This document shows positions 13,396-16,972 of a stretch of 16,972 bases of DNA, piece by piece. Under the pieces are notes generated by a model, which saw nothing but the letters and a program-made list of their open reading frames with translations, was not told the origin of the DNA and made no database searches. Location: assembly GCA_900769275.1 (NCBI GenBank), contig CAAGGA010000011.1, positions 1 to 16,972 of the forward strand, written 5' to 3'. Made by a program: the position numbers and the translations under genes. Each line of letters opens with the position of its first letter. Position 1 is the stretch's first letter. Source of the stretch: an uncultured Prevotella sp. GTDB lineage: Bacteria > Bacteroidota > Bacteroidia > Bacteroidales > Bacteroidaceae.

Positions 13396-14268
13396 ATGAG
13401 ACTAAACGGAAGAAGAAAAAGCAGCAACGTAGATGACCGTCGCGGTGCAGGTGGCGGCATGAAAGCAGGGGGACTGGGCATCGGAGGCATCGTCATCGTA
13501 GCACTGATAACGTGGTTTATGGGCGGCAATCCAATGGATGTACTGCAAAACGTAGATCCTACAGCACTGACAAACGTCACAGAACGTCCGGGCAACGGAC
13601 AGCAGTTCTCACAGGAGGAAGAAGAGCTGGCAGAGTTTTCAAAGCAAATACTCGCCGGCACAGAAGACATCTGGAGCGAGATATTCCGCCAGAACGGCAT
13701 GGAATATCAGCCGCCAAAGATGGTGCTTTACACAGGTTCGGTGAAGACAGCCTGCGGCAACGGGTCGGCAAGCATGGGTCCTTTCTATTGCTCCGGTGAC
13801 CAGACGGTGTATATAGACCTCTCCTTTTTCCTGCATATGAAACGCAACATAGGCGCAGACGGAGACTTTGCCTACGCCTACGTCATAGCTCACGAGGTGG
13901 GACATCACGTGCAGTACCTTCTCGGCACTCTCGACAAAGCGCATTCTCAGATGGCAAGACTCAGTCAGGAGGAAGCAAACAAGGTCAATGTACGCCTCGA
14001 ATTACAGGCGGATTTCTATGCCGGAGTGTGGGCATATCACGACAACAAGCAGTTCAACAGCCTCGAAGAGGGCGACGTCGATGAAGCCCTTGACTGCGCA
14101 AAGAAGATAGGCGACAACTATCTACAGGAGAAAGCACGCGGCTATTCCCAGCCGGAAACGTTTACTCACGGCACCTCCGCCCAGAGAAAGCATTGGCTTA
14201 GCCTTGGTATCTCCACCGGAGATGTCAGCCGTGGCGATACATTCTCCGTTTCAGAAAGTGCACTATGA
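13396..14268 (+). CDS. YpfJ-type membrane-anchored neutral zinc metallopeptidase
   Basis: A 290-residue protein. I start it at the ATG at 13396 because the family begins with a motif like MRxxGRRxSxNVxDRRG, matched here by MRLNGRRKSSNVDDRRG, and because the frame upstream overlaps the promoter box. After a Gly-rich stretch there is one membrane helix at about 26-44, an acidic linker, and a peptidase domain from about 80. HEVGHH gives zinc ligands His166 and His170 with catalytic Glu167, and RLELQADFYAG near 200-210 supplies the likely third ligand. CGNGSASMGPFYCSGDQTVYID is a conserved family segment (residues about 120-141). Most of the protein should lie outside the inner membrane. Substrate and role are not known for the family. 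It is a single gene, divergent from the TonB receptor. Confidence 0.92.
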   Translation: MRLNGRRKSSNVDDRRGAGGGMKAGGLGIGGIVIVALITWFMGGNPMDVLQNVDPTALTNVTERPGNGQQFSQEEEELAEFSKQILAGTEDIWSEIFRQNGMEYQPPKMVLYTGSVKTACGNGSASMGPFYCSGDQTVYIDLSFFLHMKRNIGADGDFAYAYVIAHEVGHHVQYLLGTLDKAHSQMARLSQEEANKVNVRLELQADFYAGVWAYHDNKQFNSLEEGDVDEALDCAKKIGDNYLQEKARGYSQPETFTHGTSAQRKHWLSLGISTGDVSRGDTFSVSESAL

Positions 14269-14305
14269 CGCTGTGATGGTAAGAAAATGCGGAACAATGA
14301 CAAAA

Positions 14306-14350
14306 GAATGGCGGTGGCAAAGGGGATTAAACCTCTTGCCACCGCCATTC
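14306..14350. terminator. Bidirectional terminator between metallopeptidase and cysK
   Basis: GAATGGCGGTGGCAA (14306-14320) and TTGCCACCGCCATTC (14336-14350) pair perfectly over 15 bp around a 15-nt loop with a few further possible pairs. It lies 37 nt after the metallopeptidase stop and 54 nt after the cysK stop, between converging genes. The U-runs on either side are short. Confidence 0.75.
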
Positions 14351-14404
14351 CTTTACTTGGTGATTATTGACACGCTATAAGCGCATAAGTAAGCGTGGGG
14401 ACGA

Positions 14405-15340
14405 TTATGACTGTGAGAACAATACCGTAGAGAGGTAACGCTCACCCGTGTCAGGAAGCAGGACAACAATCTTCTTGCCCTTATTCTCCGGGCGAAGAGC
14501 CACCTGAGCAGCAGCAAACGCAGCAGCACCGGATGATATTCCCACAAGCAGTCCCTCGGTGCGAGCCAGTTCACGACCTGTGGAAAGAGCGTCCTCATTA
14601 TTCACGTCAATCACTTCATCAACGTATTCGCCGTCATAGTTCTTCGGAATAAAGCCCGCTCCGATACCCTGAATCTTATGCGGACCGCCCTTGCCACCGT
14701 TCAATACCGGTGAAGAAAGTGGCTCCACGGCATATATCTTCACAGCGGGATTCTTCTCTTTCAGGTACTTTGCCACACCGCTGATTGTGCCACCGGAACC
14801 TACTCCTGCCACGAAAATATCCACTTCGCCGTCAGTATCCTCCCATATCTCCGGACCTGTCGTGGCATAATGCTTTGCCGGATTGGCAGGATTCTCAAAC
14901 TGTTGCAGAATGATACTGCCGGTAATGGTATCTCTCAACTCCTCAGCCTTGCGTATTGCGCCTGCCATACCCTCGCTTCCAGGAGTCAATCGGATGTCTG
15001 CGCCATACGCCTTGACAAGGTTTCTGCGCTCCACGGACATCGTATCGGGCATGGTAAGGATGAGATGATAACCCTTTACCGCACTTACAAGGGCGAGACC
15101 TACGCCTGTGTTGCCGGAAGTAGGCTCTATGATAGTAGCCCCGGGCTTCAGCAGACCTTTCTGCTCTGCCTCCTCAATCATGGCAAGAGCGATGCGATCC
15201 TTTACGGAACCACCGGGATTAAAAAACTCTACCTTTGCTATTATCGGGGTTTCCACGCCCTTTGACTGAGAGAATCTGTTTAGTTCTACGAGCGGAGTCC
15301 TACCTATCAGCTCCGTCACCTTGCTTGCAATCTTTGCCAT
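14405..15340 (-). CDS. cysK: Cysteine synthase (O-acetylserine sulfhydrylase)
   Basis: A 311-residue PLP enzyme that makes cysteine from O-acetylserine and sulfide in the cytoplasm. I start it at the ATG at 15338-15340 (MAKIASKVTELIGRTPLVEL); a longer frame reaches 15421 but its first 27 codons cover the promoter. Motifs in order: NPGGSVKDR with Lys47 as the PLP lysine, PTSGNTG at 73-79 for substrate binding, GSGGT at 181-185 for the PLP phosphate (usually GTGGT), and GISSGAA near 267-273. Length is normal for CysK; I see no extra regulatory domain as in cystathionine beta-synthase. It stands alone with its own promoter. Confidence 0.96.
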   Translation of the reverse strand: MAKIASKVTELIGRTPLVELNRFSQSKGVETPIIAKVEFFNPGGSVKDRIALAMIEEAEQKGLLKPGATIIEPTSGNTGVGLALVSAVKGYHLILTMPDTMSVERRNLVKAYGADIRLTPGSEGMAGAIRKAEELRDTITGSIILQQFENPANPAKHYATTGPEIWEDTDGEVDIFVAGVGSGGTISGVAKYLKEKNPAVKIYAVEPLSSPVLNGGKGGPHKIQGIGAGFIPKNYDGEYVDEVIDVNNEDALSTGRELARTEGLLVGISSGAAAFAAAQVALRPENKGKKIVVLLPDTGERYLSTVLFSQS

Positions 15341-15390
15341 AGTCTTTCTTGTTTTTGTATTTAACGTTTGTTCTTTTCTGATTCTTGGTG

Positions 15391-15422
15391 CAAAGATAAG
15401 CATATCAGGGATATTTTCCAAA
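15391..15422 (-). promoter_or_regulatory. Bacteroidetes-type promoter of cysK
   Basis: On the minus strand TTTG (15419-15422), 20 nt, TATCTTTG (15391-15398): a full match to the consensus, about 50 nt upstream of the chosen ATG. Confidence 0.8.
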
Positions 15423-15485
15423 GCATTTCGTCAAATTCAGAAAATATAACCAAGAAAAACGTCTGTGTAGAATAATTTTCCTTGA

Positions 15486-15657
15486 TACGGTTTTACGGTC
15501 GTGTGGTTGTACGGTTATACGGTTGTACGGTCGTGTGGTTGTGCGGTTATACGGTTTTGCGGTTATACGGTTATACAGTTTTGCGGTTATACGGCATAGG
15601 CAGACAGTCTTTTCTGACCTCCGTATAACCGCATAACCGCAAAACCATATAACCGAA
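15486..15657. repeat. 8-bp tandem repeat (14 units) with inverted copies
   Basis: From 15486 to 15597 there are fourteen units in exact 8-bp register. Thirteen fit T-A/G-C/T-G/A-G-T-T/C-N (for example TACGGTTA, TGCGGTTA, TACGGTCG) and the last is TACGGCAT. At 15626-15657 four units of the complementary form (TAACCGCA twice, AAACCATA, TAACCGAA) follow, so the two parts can fold into a long hairpin. It fills the 3' region of ddh on the minus strand, up to about 60 nt upstream of the cysK promoter, and may end ddh transcription. Confidence 0.85.
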
Positions 15658-15665
15658 AAAAACCT

Positions 15666-16565
15666 TTATACCAAGTGAGCAATGAGACTTTCACGGTCAC
15701 CGGGGAGCATATCAATGACAGGAACCTCAATCATAGTGTAGCATCCTGGCTGCTGACGCATGGAAGCACGGGCTACATTGACGAGCACCTGCGCAGTGAG
15801 AGCAGGGTTATTTATCTTCATATTAAACTCAAAGAGCTGGTTGTGCGTCTTACCACTGACACCCTTACGAGTAAGGTTTACGCCATGCCCCACGTCATTT
15901 AGCGCATCAACGCTCTCTACTTGGAACACATGAGTCTCGTCGTTGGCGAAATACGGGTCGGTCTTGATAGCCTTTGTCACCTCCTCAAGGTCTGCACCCT
16001 CCTCAAGTTCTACATATACCATACGGCGATGAATGCCCTCACCTACAGGAATAGTCATGGAAAGCGCATCCTTCACGCCGGCTTTGGAACGTACACATAC
16101 GGAGTGTCCCATGGAACGACCCGGTCCGAAGTTAGTATAAGAAAGTCCTTTCGGAGCAAGACTCTCCATAAGAGTGCGCACCACGGAGTCAGAACCCGGG
16201 TCCCAGCCGGCAGATATGATGGCAACAGAACCGTTTTCCTTAGCCACAGGCATGAGGGAAGCACGATAGTCGATAATTGAAGTGTGGATATCATAAGAGT
16301 CAACGGTGTTGATTCCCATAGCAAGAATCTTCTTTGCATATTCCTCACATGAACGGGTAGGAGTAGCAAGGATTGCGACATCGACGTCCTTTAGTTCTGC
16401 AATATCCTTTACTACGTCATACTGAGCCAATTCCGCAGGTCTGTTATCTGCGCCATTGCGACGTACGACGCCGGCAATCTCAAAGTCTTCAGAAGCCTCA
16501 AGAGCCTCAATGGCATACTTTCCGATGTTGCCGTAACCTACTACGGCTGCACGAATCTTTTTCAT
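15666..16565 (-). CDS. ddh: meso-Diaminopimelate dehydrogenase
   Basis: A 299-residue NADPH-dependent enzyme that makes meso-diaminopimelate in one step from tetrahydrodipicolinate and ammonia, for lysine and peptidoglycan. Start at 16563-16565 (MKKIRAAVVGYGNIGKYA), as a Rossmann fold should begin here; the frame open to 16613 adds 16 unlike residues. Visible motifs: GYGNIG at 10-15 for NADP, VVRR at 33-36, ATPTRS near 67-72, SAGWDPGSDSV at 118-128 and GPGRSMGHSV at 147-156, both typical of the substrate pocket of this family. Length is usual for the short Bacteroidetes forms. It is a single gene with its own -7 box. Confidence 0.95.
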   Translation of the reverse strand: MKKIRAAVVGYGNIGKYAIEALEASEDFEIAGVVRRNGADNRPAELAQYDVVKDIAELKDVDVAILATPTRSCEEYAKKILAMGINTVDSYDIHTSIIDYRASLMPVAKENGSVAIISAGWDPGSDSVVRTLMESLAPKGLSYTNFGPGRSMGHSVCVRSKAGVKDALSMTIPVGEGIHRRMVYVELEEGADLEEVTKAIKTDPYFANDETHVFQVESVDALNDVGHGVNLTRKGVSGKTHNQLFEFNMKINNPALTAQVLVNVARASMRQQPGCYTMIEVPVIDMLPGDRESLIAHLV

Positions 16566-16664
16566 TTTTGTGTTTAAGTTTTGTATTGTTAGTATTTCTA
16601 TTTCTTTCTTCACAGGCAGATCTCAGCCATTTCCAGCCATGAGTACCTTAGTCTTTTAGCGGTG

Positions 16665-16672
16665 CAAAGGTA
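16665..16672 (-). promoter_or_regulatory. Candidate -7 box of ddh
   Basis: The minus strand reads TACCTTTG, fitting TAnnTTTG, 100 nt upstream of the ATG. I find no good -33 element at 19-21 nt. Confidence 0.45.
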
Positions 16673-16674
16673 CT

Positions 16675-16746
16675 AAAAAAACAACAAATCATCATTCCTT
16701 TTCAAGCAAAATAAAAACTTCACTTTGTAGAAAATGACGATTTGTT
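16675..16746 (-). terminator. Inverted repeat with T-run upstream of ddh
   Basis: Segments 16683-16696 and 16733-16746 are complementary at 13 of 14 positions (AACAAATC...; ...GATTTGTT). On the minus strand the stem is followed within two bases by seven T (16675-16681), which fits a terminator for the gene to the right. The 36-nt loop is long, and the dyad also lies directly upstream of the ddh -7 box, so an operator is possible. Confidence 0.4.
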
Positions 16747-16821
16747 ATTATAATTGCCCAAAACAGGACATTTTGTAAATATCAACACTCCATTAATTGG
16801 AATGTATTTTATAATCGTAAG

Positions 16822-16972
16822 TTACGACTGTTTTTTCTCCTTGCAGTCTGCCTGCTCTTCATCCTTCTTCCTTGCGAGGTATTCCGGGAGAGCCATACCT
16901 GCCTGATCAAACAAATCCTGCAATGGAGGAACACTCTTCATGAGTCCACTGAGGAAGCCTGCCGTGGAGCCC
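16822..16972 (-). CDS. C-terminal end of a possible flotillin/SPFH-family protein (partial)
   Basis: The minus strand is open from the right edge to a TAA at 16822-16824, giving the last 49 residues. They include FLSGLMKSVPPLQDLFDQAG and MALPEYLARK, then a charged tail KDEEQADCKEKKQS. The GLMKSVPP...LPEYL pattern resembles the end of Bacteroidetes flotillin-like membrane-scaffold proteins as I remember them, but this is too little for a firm name. Coding is supported by the sensible composition and a terminator-like structure after the stop. Confidence 0.55.
   Translation of the reverse strand, partial: GSTAGFLSGLMKSVPPLQDLFDQAGMALPEYLARKKDEEQADCKEKKQS

Noticed and set aside
15341..15421. 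An upstream extension of cysK by 27 codons
   Set aside because: It overlaps a full-consensus promoter (TTTG, 20 nt, TATCTTTG), and CysK proteins start at the MAKIASKVTELIGRTPL position.

Overview
The window reads as chromosomal DNA of a Bacteroidales bacterium, most likely a Prevotella-type (Prevotellaceae) member. The grounds are a fimbrillin/DUF5119/DUF3575 fimbrial locus, several promoters of the Bacteroidetes type (TTTG, 19-20 nt, TAnnTTTG), a TonB receptor with a carboxypeptidase-like N-terminal domain, a Na+-pumping oxaloacetate decarboxylase and a meso-diaminopimelate dehydrogenase. Placement below order level is inference. No rRNA, tRNA, CRISPR array, integrase or transposase gene was found.

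Region 1 (1-4461) is a fimbrial locus. On the minus strand a DUF3575/OmpA-like outer-membrane protein is followed one base later by a DUF5119 lipoprotein and then by a fimbrillin-family lipoprotein that runs off the left edge. Divergent from it is a seven-helix membrane protein ending in an AraC-type DNA-binding domain, a good candidate for the local regulator. The shared intergenic region holds a strong promoter for the regulator, a repeated TTAAGACA site and a run of eight C.

Region 2 (4462-5087) has no convincing gene. It holds five 22-bp tandem repeats, a large bidirectional hairpin terminator and the first copy of a palindromic element.

Region 3 (5088-9123) is a minus-strand oadG-oadA-oadB operon for the three-subunit sodium-pumping oxaloacetate decarboxylase. 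A 21-bp palindrome occurs four times in the window: upstream of oadG, between oadG and oadA, between oadA and oadB, and downstream of oadB. Its core is constant and its outer base pairs change in a paired way.

Region 4 (9064-13395) is a minus-strand pair, a TonB-dependent receptor followed by a secreted purple-acid-phosphatase-like enzyme, ending in an intrinsic terminator. In front of the receptor lie TGTnAC repeats at 11-bp spacing that resemble Pho boxes, which would fit a phosphate-scavenging role.

Region 5 (13396-16972) holds single genes: a YpfJ-type membrane zinc metallopeptidase (+), cysteine synthase cysK (-), diaminopimelate dehydrogenase ddh (-), and the C-terminal end of a possible flotillin-like gene (-). 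Between cysK and ddh lies a 14-unit, 8-bp tandem repeat followed by inverted copies of the same unit.
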